Positions 24,134-33,067 of a stretch of 42,912 bases of DNA are shown here, piece after piece. Where the stretch lies: positions 1 through 42,912 of the forward strand of contig CAPXWY010000007.1 of assembly GCA_948736885.1 (NCBI GenBank). The letters are read 5' to 3'. The number at the start of each line of letters is the position of its first letter. Position 1 is the first letter of the stretch. The translations under genes were made by a program, and so were the position numbers. Origin of the DNA: an uncultured Alistipes sp. GTDB lineage: Bacteria > Bacteroidota > Bacteroidia > Bacteroidales > Rikenellaceae. The notes beneath the pieces were generated by a model. That model saw only the letters and a program-made list of their open reading frames with translations, had not been told where the DNA came from and ran no database searches.

Positions 24134-26368
24134 TTATTTTGTTGTTCTTCGTACTGCCTTTTTTGCGCCATAGTGTGGAACCGGAGCATTTTTGAGCGAT
24201 GTTTTTTTTGTTGCGGGCAGCAGCAGGTCGAAATCGAGCTGCCGTTTCTGGAGGTCGGCGCGCTTGATGCGGATGCGCACGGGGTCGCCCAGGGTCATGC
24301 GGAGCCCCGTCGAGCGCCCGACTATCTCGTAGCGCTGTTCGTCGAAGTCGAAGAAGTCGCCCTCGACGTCGCGCAGGAACGACATGCCCTCGATATGCGT
24401 TTCGTCCAGCTCGACGTAGACGCCCCATTCGGTCAGTCCCGAGATATGGCCCTCGAATTCCTCGCCGATACGCTCTTTCATGAATTCGACCATCTTGTAT
24501 TTGATCGAGGCCCGTTCGGCTTCGGCGGCGATTACTTCGCGTTCCGACGCCCGCACGCAGAGTTCTTCGAGCGTCTGCTTGTCGGCCGACTTGCCGCCGC
24601 CGAGGTAGCGCGCCAGCAGGCGGTGGACCATCATGTCGGGGTAGCGGCGGATGGGCGAGGTGAAGTGGGTGTAGCTGGGGAACGCCAGTCCGTAGTGGCC
24701 GATGTTGTCGGTGGTGTAGAACGCCTTGGCCATGGAGCGCACAGCCATCGTCGTGACGGCGTTTTCTTCGGTCGAGCCTTTGATTTTTGCGAAGAGCTTG
24801 TTCATTTCGCGGGCGACGGCACGGCCTTTCGAGGCTTTGAAAAGGATGCCGAAGCGCAGGATGAACTGGCGGAAGCGGTCGAGCTTCTCCTCGCTCGGGG
24901 TGTCGTGGACGCGGTAGACCATCGTCCGGGGCGTCCTGCGGCCGTTGGCGTCGACGCGGTGGCTGCAAAATTCGGCGACACGGCGGTTGGCCAGCAGCAT
25001 GAATTCCTCGATCATCTGGTTCGATTCCTTCTGTTCCTTGAAGCAGACGCCGATGGGGCGGCCCGTTTCGTCCAGCTGGAATTTCATTTCTTCGCGCTCG
25101 AAGCTGATGGCGCCGTTCCTGAAGCGCTGGCGGCGCAGTTCCTGGGCCAGCCGGTTGAGGGTCAGCACCTCCTCGGCGTAGTCGCCGCGCCCCGTTTCGA
25201 TGATTTCCTGCGCTTCGGCGTAGGTGAAACGGCGGTCGGAGTGGATGACCGTGCGGCCGAACCATTCGTCGAGAATGTCGAGATTCTCGTTGAGGGTGAA
25301 GACCGCCGAGAAGCAAAGGCTGTCTTCGTCGGGCCGCAGCGAGCAGAGTTCGTTGGAGAGCCGTTCGGGCAGCATCGGCACGGTGCGGTCGACCAGATAG
25401 ACCGACGTGCCGCGTTCGACGGCTTCGTCGTCGATGACCGAGTGCGGCCGGACGTAGTGCGTCACGTCGGCGATGTGCACGCCGATTTCCCACACCCCGT
25501 CGCGGATGCGGCGCACCGACAACGCGTCGTCGAAGTCCTTGGCGTCGGCCGGGTCGACGGTGAAAGTGGCCGTCGCGCGGAAGTCGCGCCGGGCGGCGAT
25601 TTCCTGTTCGGTGATGCGGCCGTCGATGGTCTCGGCGGCGTGTTCGACCTCCGGCTCGAAGCGGTAGGGGAGTTCGTATTCGGAGAGAATGGCGTGCATC
25701 TCGGTGTCGTTCTGCCCGGCCATGCCCAGCACTTCGACCAGCTCGCCCACGGGGCTCTTGCTGCCGGGCTGCCAGTCGACGATGCGCACGACGACTTTTT
25801 CGCCCTCGCGCACGCCGGGGTTTTCGCGCTTGGAGAGGTAGATGTCCATCGGCATCTTGCGCGAATCGGCCCGCACGAATATCTGGTGGGCGCCCACCTC
25901 GGCCACGCCGACGTAGGGTTTGCGGCTGCGCTCGACGATGCGGGTGACTTCGCCCTCTAATTTGCCGTTGTGGCCGCGGTGCATGACGACTATTTCGACC
26001 CGGTCGCCGTCGAGCGCATTGGCCGTGTTGCGCTGGTTGACGAAGACGTCGCTTTCCAGCCCCTCGACCCGCACGTAGAGGGAGCCGCTGGCCGTCATGT
26101 CGGCGTGCCCCTCGTAGCGGGGCAGGTGGCGGCGCGTGAGGCGGTATTTCTCGCGGGCGCATTCTTCGACGATGCCTTCGTCGTAGAGCCGGTCGAGGAC
26201 GGCCAGCGTTTCGCGTCGGCCCTCCTTGGTGGCGCCGCCCGAAGCCGACGCGAGGTGTTTGAGCGAAAACTTATTGTTGGGGAATTCGCGCAGCAGGCTC
26301 AGAATCATCGAAGCCCGGTCGCTGTTTTTCGTCCGTTTGGCAGGACGCTGTTTTTTTGTCTGTTTCAT
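24134..26368 (-). CDS. rnr: Ribonuclease R
   Basis: RNase R is a processive 3'-5' exoribonuclease that degrades structured RNA. The 744-residue protein has a winged-helix start (FSLKHLASASGG), two cold-shock domains (about 70-230), the RNB catalytic domain with TVDPADAKDFDDALSV (metal-binding aspartates) and a C-terminal S1 domain (ISGLTEWGVYVELDETHIEGM). The tail is Lys/Arg-rich. The start at 26368 overlaps the upstream amidohydrolase stop by 4 bp (ATGA). It is the last gene of the run that starts with the glutaminyl cyclotransferase gene. No clear hairpin terminator was seen after it. Confidence 0.95.
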   Translation of the reverse strand: MKQTKKQRPAKRTKNSDRASMILSLLREFPNNKFSLKHLASASGGATKEGRRETLAVLDRLYDEGIVEECAREKYRLTRRHLPRYEGHADMTASGSLYVRVEGLESDVFVNQRNTANALDGDRVEIVVMHRGHNGKLEGEVTRIVERSRKPYVGVAEVGAHQIFVRADSRKMPMDIYLSKRENPGVREGEKVVVRIVDWQPGSKSPVGELVEVLGMAGQNDTEMHAILSEYELPYRFEPEVEHAAETIDGRITEQEIAARRDFRATATFTVDPADAKDFDDALSVRRIRDGVWEIGVHIADVTHYVRPHSVIDDEAVERGTSVYLVDRTVPMLPERLSNELCSLRPDEDSLCFSAVFTLNENLDILDEWFGRTVIHSDRRFTYAEAQEIIETGRGDYAEEVLTLNRLAQELRRQRFRNGAISFEREEMKFQLDETGRPIGVCFKEQKESNQMIEEFMLLANRRVAEFCSHRVDANGRRTPRTMVYRVHDTPSEEKLDRFRQFILRFGILFKASKGRAVAREMNKLFAKIKGSTEENAVTTMAVRSMAKAFYTTDNIGHYGLAFPSYTHFTSPIRRYPDMMVHRLLARYLGGGKSADKQTLEELCVRASEREVIAAEAERASIKYKMVEFMKERIGEEFEGHISGLTEWGVYVELDETHIEGMSFLRDVEGDFFDFDEQRYEIVGRSTGLRMTLGDPVRIRIKRADLQKRQLDFDLLLPATKKTSLKNAPVPHYGAKKAVRRTTK

Positions 26369-27477
26369 GGTTCGTTGAGAATTTGCAGGGCCAGGCTTCG
26401 CATGAAGTCCGTGCCCGCTTCGAGCGCCCGTTCGTCGGGCGCGAAAGTGCCCGTGTGGGGGCGTCCGGCCGCGGCGCCTACGCCCAGCCGGTAGAAAAGC
26501 GCAGGGTAGCGCCGGCAGTAGAATCCGAAATCCTCGGCCGTGGTGCGCAGGGGCAGCATTTCGGTGTGCAGTCCGAGCGCCGCGGCCTGCGCGGCGGCCA
26601 GTCCGACCAGCCGGGAATCGTTGACGACCGGAGGGTAGCCGTGGTTGATGTCGACAGCCGTTTTCGTGCCGTGGCGGACATCGGTGGCGGCGGCGAGTTC
26701 GGCAATGCGGCTGTGGGCGGCTGTGCGGTCGGCTTCGCCGAAAGTGCGGAGGGTCCCCTCCATGTATACCTCGTCGGGCACAACGTTGGTGGCGCCCGCC
26801 GCTTCGATGCGGCCGATGGAGAGTACGCGCTCCGGTTCGTTGAGGTCCAGCAGCGCCGTCGCGAGTTCGGCGGCGGCCGCTACGGGGTCTTTCAGCTGGC
26901 CGCGCAGAGCTCCGTGGCCGCCCGTTCCCTGCACGCGGAAGCGCAGTTCGTCGCTGGCGGCCATGTATTTCCCGGCGCGGAATCCGAGGGTCCCGACTTC
27001 CAGCTGCGGCTCCACATGTTCGCCGACGACGGCCCGGACGTCGCAGCCCTCGAACGGATTTTCGGCCAGCACCAGCGAAGCGCCGCCGGGGTTGCACTCC
27101 TCGCCGGGCTGGAACAGCCCGAAGACCGTGCCGCAGAAATCGGGTGCGGCGGCCAGCCGGAGCAGCGCGCCGTAGAGCACGGCGGCGTGCATGTCGTGGC
27201 CGCAGGCGTGCATGACCCCGGGATTCCCGGACGCGTAGGGCAGCCCGGTCCGCTCCTCGACGGGCAAGGCGTCGATGTCGGCCCGCAGCACCACGGTCCG
27301 GCGGTCGTCGCAGGGGATGCGGCCCTCGATGCGTGCAAGAACCCCCGTGCCGGCTATCGGACGATGTTCGATACCTGCGGCGGCCAGCTGCGCAGAAATG
27401 AAAGCCGCGGTCTCCCGCTCCCGGAACGAGAGCTCGGGGTGGGCGTGCAGATGACGGCGGAAAGCGACGGTATCCAT
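26365..27477 (-). CDS. M20D-family amidohydrolase (N-acyl amino acid or hippurate type)
   Basis: This 370-residue zinc enzyme belongs to the M20D group, which removes acyl groups from amino acids or splits related amides; the substrate cannot be read from the sequence. It starts FRRHLHAHPELSFRERETAAFI-like and has the metal-binding segment MHACGHDMHAA (about residues 90-98) and FQPGEECNPGGA with the catalytic glutamate pair. A dimerisation domain lies in the middle (about 175-290). No signal peptide is seen. It begins three bases after the metF stop and overlaps rnr by 4 bp. Confidence 0.88.
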   Translation of the reverse strand: MDTVAFRRHLHAHPELSFRERETAAFISAQLAAAGIEHRPIAGTGVLARIEGRIPCDDRRTVVLRADIDALPVEERTGLPYASGNPGVMHACGHDMHAAVLYGALLRLAAAPDFCGTVFGLFQPGEECNPGGASLVLAENPFEGCDVRAVVGEHVEPQLEVGTLGFRAGKYMAASDELRFRVQGTGGHGALRGQLKDPVAAAAELATALLDLNEPERVLSIGRIEAAGATNVVPDEVYMEGTLRTFGEADRTAAHSRIAELAAATDVRHGTKTAVDINHGYPPVVNDSRLVGLAAAQAAALGLHTEMLPLRTTAEDFGFYCRRYPALFYRLGVGAAAGRPHTGTFAPDERALEAGTDFMRSLALQILNEP

Positions 27478-27480
27478 TTT

Positions 27481-28446
27481 TCAAAAGACGGTTTTGGCGA
27501 TTTCGATGATGTTTTCGGCCTTGCCCATCGGGTAGTAGTGGAGCACGGGTACGCCCGCGGCCTTGAGCTCGCGGCTTTGGGCGATGGCCCATTCGGTGCC
27601 GATGCGGCGTACGGCGGCTTTGTCGTCCTGGTGGGCCAGCACCTCGCGCCGGAGTTCCTCGGGGATGCGGCAGCCGAAGGTCTCGGGCAGCAGCGTGAGG
27701 TGGCGCACCGTGGAAAGCGGTTTGATGCCCGGGATGACAGGGACCGTAATCCCGGCTTCGCGGCAGCGGCGCACGAAGTCGAAGAAACAGGCGTTGTCGT
27801 AGAACAGCTGGGTCACGATGTAGTCGGCTCCGGCGTCGATTTTGGCTTTGAGGAACTGCATGTCGGCTTCGGGCGACGGGGCTTCGGGATGGGTCTCGGG
27901 ATAGCCTGCCACACCGACCGAGAACCGGGAGTGGTGGCACACCTCCACCTCGCCGTCGACGAACTCGCCGCGGTTCATGCCCGCAATCTGCCGCACGAGG
28001 CCGGCCGCGTGGGCGTGGCCCTGGGGGTGGGGCGCAAACCGCTCCTCGCTCTGCGACTTGTCGCCGCGCAGGGCCAGCACGCTGTGGAGCCCCAGGAAAT
28101 CCATGTCGATCAGGGCGTCTTCGATGTCGTAGCGCGACAGGCCGCCGCAGATGAGGTGGGGCACCGTCTCGACGCCGTACTTCTTGCGGATGGCGGCCGA
28201 AATGCCCACCGTGCCGGGACGCCGCCGCACGACATGGCGCTCGGTCCGTCCGTCGGGCAAAAGGGTCTGTTTGAGCCCCTCGCGGTGGAACGTCACGTTG
28301 ATGTAGGCCGGGTCGAACTCCACGAGCGGGTCGATGGCCGCGAAAGTGCCGCCCATGCCGTCGCCCTTGAGGGGCGGCAGGAGCTCGAACGCAAAGCGGG
28401 TTTTGTGCTGGGCCAGCGCGCTGTGGATGATGTCGGTTGCGTTCAT
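27481..28446 (-). CDS. metF: 5,10-methylenetetrahydrofolate reductase MetF
   Basis: MetF reduces 5,10-methylene-THF to 5-methyl-THF with FAD, supplying the methyl donor for MetH. The 321-residue TIM-barrel protein has the catalytic glutamate segment FAFELLPPLKG, the FAD-binding HSVLALRGDKSQ region and DYIVTQLFYDNACFFDFV in the second half. The start at 28446 (MNATDIIHS) overlaps the metH stop by 4 bp (ATGA), so the two are translationally coupled, which makes biochemical sense. Confidence 0.95.
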   Translation of the reverse strand: MNATDIIHSALAQHKTRFAFELLPPLKGDGMGGTFAAIDPLVEFDPAYINVTFHREGLKQTLLPDGRTERHVVRRRPGTVGISAAIRKKYGVETVPHLICGGLSRYDIEDALIDMDFLGLHSVLALRGDKSQSEERFAPHPQGHAHAAGLVRQIAGMNRGEFVDGEVEVCHHSRFSVGVAGYPETHPEAPSPEADMQFLKAKIDAGADYIVTQLFYDNACFFDFVRRCREAGITVPVIPGIKPLSTVRHLTLLPETFGCRIPEELRREVLAHQDDKAAVRRIGTEWAIAQSRELKAAGVPVLHYYPMGKAENIIEIAKTVF

Positions 28447-31400
28447 AGGTTGTCGGGTATGACTTTGCGCAGCTCGTCGGGTTCGAGCCCGCGGCGCCGG
28501 GCGTAGTCGGCGAACTGCTCCTTGTCGACGGGTCCCACGGCGAAATAGTCGGCGTCGGCGAAAAAGAGCCCGCAGAGCGCTTCGCCGGGGTCGATCATGT
28601 GGTTTTCGGTGAGCTTCATGGCGGTGGTGACTTCGGCCGCGAGCAGGTCGAAGACCTCGCGTTTGAGCGTGTGGTCGGGCGACGCGGGGTAGCCGAAAGC
28701 CATGCGGCGGCCGCGGTAGCTGCCACGGACGACTTGCGCGGGGGTGGGCATCGGGTCGGTTTCGTAACCCCACATTCGGCGCCGGACGAAAAGGTGGACT
28801 GCTTCGGCGAAGGCTTCGGTCAGCCGGTCGGCCAGCAGTTTGGCCATGATGGCCGAATAGTCGTCGCCCGCGTCGCGGAACTTGGCGGCGAGTTCCTTGA
28901 GCCCGATGCCTGCCGTGAGGGCGAAGCAGCCTATCCAGTCGCCCGAGGGGGCGATGAAGTCGGCCAGCGAGCGGTTGTCGGCGCCGCGCGTCTGGTTGCG
29001 CAGCATGGCCAGCCGGTGTTCGCGCCCCTTGGGGTCGGTCACGACGATGTCGTCGCCCTCGGACCGGGCGGGGAAGATGCCGACGACGCCTTGCAGCGTC
29101 AGCAGCCGTTCGTCGCGGATGCGGGCCAGCAGGGCCTGCGCGTCGGCGAAGAGCTTGCGCGCTTCGGCCCCCTTTTCGGGGTGGTCGAGTACCTCGGGGT
29201 AGCGGCCCGGGAGGTCCCAGCCTGCGAAGAAGAAACTCCAGTCGATATAGGGTTCGGCGTCGGCCACGTCGAAGTCGGGGAAGACCATGCGCCCCGGGTG
29301 GAGCGGCACGACGGGCGTATGGACGGCGGCGGGCCTGTTTTTGCGCGCTTCGGCCAGCGGCAGCAGGTTTCGTGCCTTTTCGGCGCTGCGGAACTGCTCG
29401 CGCAGGGTCTCCTGCTCGCTGCGGATGCGGGCTTCGTAGGCGGCGCGGCCGGGACCGAGCAGCGAAGCGAGTATCTGCGTGTTGCGGCTGGCGTCGGGCG
29501 AGCGGACGACCGTGCCCGAATAGACCGGGGCGATGCGCACGGCCGTGTGCATGTCGGAGGTGGTGGCGCCGCCGATAAGAACGGGGATGCGCGACCCGCG
29601 GCGCTCCAGCTCCTCGCAGACGTGCGCCATTTCGTCGAGCGAGGGGGTGATCAGGCCGCTCAGACAGATGCAGTCGGCGCCCCATGCTTCGGCTTCGTCG
29701 GCGATGCGCTGCGGATCGACCATCACGCCCAGGTCACGGATGGCGTAGCCGTTGCAGGCCATGACGACCGAAACGATGTTCTTGCCGATGTCGTGAACGT
29801 CGCCTTTGACGGTGGCTATCAGTACTTTGCCCGCCGAATGCGACTGCCCGGCGCTCTGCTCGATGTAGGGGGTGAGGGCTGCTACGGCGCGCTTCATCAC
29901 GCGGGCCGTTTTGACCACCTGCGGCAGGAACATCTTGCCCTCGCCGAAAAGGGTGCCGACCTGCTCCATGGCGGGCATCAGCAGGCTGTCGATGACGGCC
30001 ATGGGCGAACCCAGCCCGCGGCAGGCTTCGAGCGCGTCCTCCTCGATATGGTCGGCGATGCCCCGGAGCATGGCGTATCCGATTCGTTCCCGGAGCGTTC
30101 CGGCGCGCCATGCGTCGGTGGGCTGCGGTCTGGTTTCGGCGTCCTGCCGCACCTGCTGGGCATATTCGGCCAGCCGCTCGGCCGCATCGGGGCGGCGGCA
30201 GAGGATGACATCCTCGACCCGTTCCAGCAGCCCGGGCTCGATGTCGCTGTAGACCCGGAGCATCTGCGGATTGACGATGCCCATGTCCATTCCGGCGGCG
30301 ATGGCGTGGCAGAGGAACGCCGAGTGCATCGCTTCGCGCACGGCGTTGTTGCCGCGGAACGCGAACGAGAGGTTCGACACTCCGCCCGAGACCTTGGCGT
30401 GGGGCAGATTCTGCTTGATCCACCGCGTGGCGTCGATGAACGCCTTGGCATAACCGTCGTGCTCGGCGATTCCGGTGGCGACGGCCAGGATGTTGGGGTC
30501 GAATACGATCTCTTCGGCCGGGAATCCGCTGGCTGTGAGCAGGTCGTAGGCGCGGCGGGCCACCTCGATTTTGCGTTCGTAGGTGTCGGCCTGCCCGCGC
30601 TCGTCGAAAAGCATCACGACGGCCGCGGCGCCGTAGCGGCGGATTTCGCGGGCCCGGCGCAGGAATTCCTCTTCGCCCTCCTTGAGCGAAACGGAGTTGA
30701 CGATGGCTTTGCCCTGCGTGACTTCGAGCCCGGTCACGAGCACTTCCCACTTGGAGGAATCTATCATGACCGGCACGCGGGCGATTTCGGGCTCCGAAGC
30801 CATCAGGTTCAGGAACGTGCGCATGGCGGCCGGACCGTCTATCAGCCCGTCGTCCATGCAGACGTCGATGACCTGCGCCCCGGCTTCGACCTGCGCGCGC
30901 GCCACCGAAAGGGCTTCTTCGTAGTTGCCCTCGCGGATGAGCCGCGCGAACTTGGCCGAACCGGCCACGTTGGTCCGCTCGCCGACGTTGATGAAGTTGG
31001 CTTCGGGAACGATGCGCAGGGGCTCCAAGCCGCTCAATATGGTCTCGTGTCTGGGCGTGGGCAGGGCGCGCGGCGTGTAGCCGCCCACGATTTTCTGCAA
31101 CTCGAAGATGTGTTCGGGCGTGGTGCCGCAGCAGCCGCCGACGATGTTGACCAGCCCGCGCCGGAGGTATTCGCCCACGTCGTCGGCGAACATGGCGGGT
31201 GTTTCGTCGTAGCCGCCCATGACGTTGGGCAGTCCGGCGTTGGGGTGGGCCGAAATGCGGAACGGCGCCACGGCGGCCAGCCGCTCTAAGTAGGGCAGCA
31301 TCTGTTTGGCTCCGTAGGCGCAGTTGAAGCCCACGGAGAGCAGCCGGGCGTGCGAGACCGAAGCGCAGAAAGCCTCGACGGTCTGCCCCGAGAGGGTGCG

Positions 31401-32051
31401 GCCGCTGGCGTCGGCCAACGTGCCCGAGAGCATGGCGGGAATGTCGCGGCCCAGCTCCTCGGAGAGTCGGTCGACCGCGTAGAGTGCCGCCTTGGCGTTG
31501 AGTGTGTCGAAGACCGTTTCGATAAGCAGGACATCGGCGCCGCCGTCCAGAAGACCGCGCGCCTGCTCGGTGTAGGCGTCGGCCAGCTGGCGGAACGTCA
31601 CCTCGCGGGCCGCCGGATTGGCCACGTCGGCCGAGATGGAGGCGGTGCGGTTGGTGGGTCCCATCGACCCGGCGACGAACCGGGGTCTCCGGGGGTTGCG
31701 GGCCGTGAATTCGTCGGCCGCACTCCGGGCAAGGGCCGCCGCCGCGCGCGAAATCTCGCGGGCGTACTCCTCCAATCCGTAGTCCTTGAGCGAAATGGCG
31801 TTGGCGTTGAACGAATCGGTGGTCACGATGTCGGCGCCTGCCGCCAGGTATTTTTCGTGGACAGCCCTCACCGCTTCGGGCTGTGTGAGGACCAGCAGGT
31901 CGTTGCAGCCGCGCAGCCGCACGGGCCACTCGCGGAACCGCTCGCCGCGGTAATCTTCTTCGGTGAAACCGTATTGCTGAATCATCGTGCCCAACCCGCC
32001 GTCCAAGAGCAGGATGCGCGATTCCAGGAGCTGTTCGAGCGTCGCGGCCAT
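28443..32051 (-). CDS. metH: Cobalamin-dependent methionine synthase MetH
   Basis: MetH transfers methyl from 5-methyl-THF to homocysteine through bound cobalamin. The 1202-residue protein holds all four modules: the homocysteine domain (about 1-330) with zinc cysteines in VGFNCAYG and VGGCCGTT, the pterin domain (about 345-620) with FINVGERTNVAGS, the B12 domain with GDVHDIGKNIV (the His that ligates cobalt lies near residue 752), and the C-terminal activation domain ending in the AdoMet-binding region (RMAFGYPASPDH). The start at 32051 (MAATLEQLLES) is one base after the upstream stop. No B12 riboswitch is visible before the operon. Confidence 0.96.
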   Translation of the reverse strand: MAATLEQLLESRILLLDGGLGTMIQQYGFTEEDYRGERFREWPVRLRGCNDLLVLTQPEAVRAVHEKYLAAGADIVTTDSFNANAISLKDYGLEEYAREISRAAAALARSAADEFTARNPRRPRFVAGSMGPTNRTASISADVANPAAREVTFRQLADAYTEQARGLLDGGADVLLIETVFDTLNAKAALYAVDRLSEELGRDIPAMLSGTLADASGRTLSGQTVEAFCASVSHARLLSVGFNCAYGAKQMLPYLERLAAVAPFRISAHPNAGLPNVMGGYDETPAMFADDVGEYLRRGLVNIVGGCCGTTPEHIFELQKIVGGYTPRALPTPRHETILSGLEPLRIVPEANFINVGERTNVAGSAKFARLIREGNYEEALSVARAQVEAGAQVIDVCMDDGLIDGPAAMRTFLNLMASEPEIARVPVMIDSSKWEVLVTGLEVTQGKAIVNSVSLKEGEEEFLRRAREIRRYGAAAVVMLFDERGQADTYERKIEVARRAYDLLTASGFPAEEIVFDPNILAVATGIAEHDGYAKAFIDATRWIKQNLPHAKVSGGVSNLSFAFRGNNAVREAMHSAFLCHAIAAGMDMGIVNPQMLRVYSDIEPGLLERVEDVILCRRPDAAERLAEYAQQVRQDAETRPQPTDAWRAGTLRERIGYAMLRGIADHIEEDALEACRGLGSPMAVIDSLLMPAMEQVGTLFGEGKMFLPQVVKTARVMKRAVAALTPYIEQSAGQSHSAGKVLIATVKGDVHDIGKNIVSVVMACNGYAIRDLGVMVDPQRIADEAEAWGADCICLSGLITPSLDEMAHVCEELERRGSRIPVLIGGATTSDMHTAVRIAPVYSGTVVRSPDASRNTQILASLLGPGRAAYEARIRSEQETLREQFRSAEKARNLLPLAEARKNRPAAVHTPVVPLHPGRMVFPDFDVADAEPYIDWSFFFAGWDLPGRYPEVLDHPEKGAEARKLFADAQALLARIRDERLLTLQGVVGIFPARSEGDDIVVTDPKGREHRLAMLRNQTRGADNRSLADFIAPSGDWIGCFALTAGIGLKELAAKFRDAGDDYSAIMAKLLADRLTEAFAEAVHLFVRRRMWGYETDPMPTPAQVVRGSYRGRRMAFGYPASPDHTLKREVFDLLAAEVTTAMKLTENHMIDPGEALCGLFFADADYFAVGPVDKEQFADYARRRGLEPDELRKVIPDNL

Positions 32052-32052
32052 G

Positions 32053-32862
32053 TTACTTGCGGATGATTTCGATTTCAAAAATCCGGCTCCAGTTCTTGCC
32101 CGTCACGAAGATGCGCTTGCCCTCGGCGTCGTAGGCGATGCCGTTGAGCACGTCGGTTTCGGGGCCGTGTTCGGATTCGGGCAGGATGCCTGCGAGGTCG
32201 ACCACCCCCTCGACGATGCCCGTAGCCGGGTCGATGATGACGATTTGCTCGGTGGTGTAGACGTTGGCCCAGATTTTACCCTCGATCCACTCCAGCTCGT
32301 TGAGGTAGTCGACGGGCTGTCCCTTGTAGGTGACGGTCGTGCGCTTCTCGCGCCGGAAAGTCGCGGGGTCGACCGTATGGATGCGGGCCGAACCGTCGGA
32401 CATGTAGAGCTTCTGCCCGTCGGTGGTCAGTCCCCACCCCTCGCCGGGGTAGCGGAAGTCGCGGAGCTTCCGCATGGTGGCCGCGTCGTAGACGTGGCAG
32501 GTGTTGGCGTGCCAGGTCAGCTGGTAGAGCCTGCCGTCGAGCAGGGCGATTCCCTCGCCGAACTCCGAACGCGGCAGGCGCGCCACCGTCCGGCTGCGTC
32601 CCGCGGCAAGGTCGGTCTTGCGGACGACCGACTGCCCGTACTGGCCCGTTCCCTCCCAAAGGATGCCGTCGGCGTACTGCAACCCCTGCGTGTAGGCGTC
32701 GGTGGGGTGGGGATAGGCGGCCTTGATGCGGTAAGTGTATTCGGCGGGTTCGCTCTGCCGTGGGGCTGCCGGTGCGGCGGGCGCGGAGCCGCTGCGGGCG
32801 GCGCTGCCACCGCAGGCGGCCGGCAAAACAGCCAGCAGGGCGAACATGAAAGTGCTTTTCAT
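32053..32862 (-). CDS. Glutamine cyclotransferase (glutaminyl-peptide cyclotransferase) lipoprotein
   Basis: Enzymes of this plant/bacterial beta-propeller family turn N-terminal glutamine into pyroglutamate. The 269-residue protein begins with a lipoprotein signal (LLAVLPAACGG, lipid-attachment Cys17), so it should sit in the periplasm or on the outer membrane. Conserved segments are PTDAYTQGLQYADGILWEGTGQYGQS, FGEGIALLDGRLYQLTWH and LNELEWIEGKIWANVYTT (shown here in part); these match the five-bladed propeller. It is the first gene of the minus-strand run that includes metH. The functional link to methionine synthesis, if any, is unclear. Confidence 0.87.
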   Translation of the reverse strand: MKSTFMFALLAVLPAACGGSAARSGSAPAAPAAPRQSEPAEYTYRIKAAYPHPTDAYTQGLQYADGILWEGTGQYGQSVVRKTDLAAGRSRTVARLPRSEFGEGIALLDGRLYQLTWHANTCHVYDAATMRKLRDFRYPGEGWGLTTDGQKLYMSDGSARIHTVDPATFRREKRTTVTYKGQPVDYLNELEWIEGKIWANVYTTEQIVIIDPATGIVEGVVDLAGILPESEHGPETDVLNGIAYDAEGKRIFVTGKNWSRIFEIEIIRK

Positions 32863-32888
32863 CGGTTGAAGCTAATATAAATAATGTG

Positions 32889-32896
32889 CAAAGGTA
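32889..32896 (-). promoter_or_regulatory. -7 element TACCTTTG for the cyclotransferase-metH-metF run
   Basis: TACCTTTG reads leftward 26 bases before the ATG at 32862. The -33 region toward 32915 has no clear TTTG. It is back to back with the first tig promoter. Confidence 0.5.
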
Positions 32897-32904
32897 AGGA
32901 TAAT

Positions 32905-32936
32905 TTTGCTTTTGCCCTCGCTTATTCGTATCTTTG
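32905..32936 (+). promoter_or_regulatory. tig promoter P1
   Basis: TTTG (32905-32908), 20 bp, then TATCTTTG (32929-32936). It lies about 130 bases before the tig ATG. Confidence 0.65.
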
Positions 32937-32984
32937 ACTTCGTCTTAGATACTCTGCCTCGGGAAAATCAAACTGCATACTGCA

Positions 32985-33016
32985 TTTGCTTTTCCGCTCG
33001 GCTTTTAGTATCTTTG
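32985..33016 (+). promoter_or_regulatory. tig promoter P2
   Basis: TTTG (32985-32988), 20 bp, then TATCTTTG (33009-33016). The -33 to -7 stretch closely resembles P1 (shared TTTGCTTTT, CGCTCG-like spacer and TATCTTTG), so P1 and P2 look like a tandem duplication about 80 bases apart. Confidence 0.7.
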
Positions 33017-33067
33017 GCCCCGATTGCGAGGAAGAAACGAAAGAAAAATAGATACAATAACCTGACT

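Noticed and set aside
24122..25960. Plus-strand open frame opposite rnr
   Set aside because: Shadow of the RNase R gene, which has clear conserved motifs on the minus strand.
28599..31289. Long plus-strand open frame opposite metH
   Set aside because: Antisense shadow of metH, rich in Gly, Val, Asp, His and Arg with no motif.
32051..32905. B12 riboswitch for metH
   Set aside because: The region in front of metH is a coding gene, and the short leader of the first gene has no room for the cobalamin aptamer.
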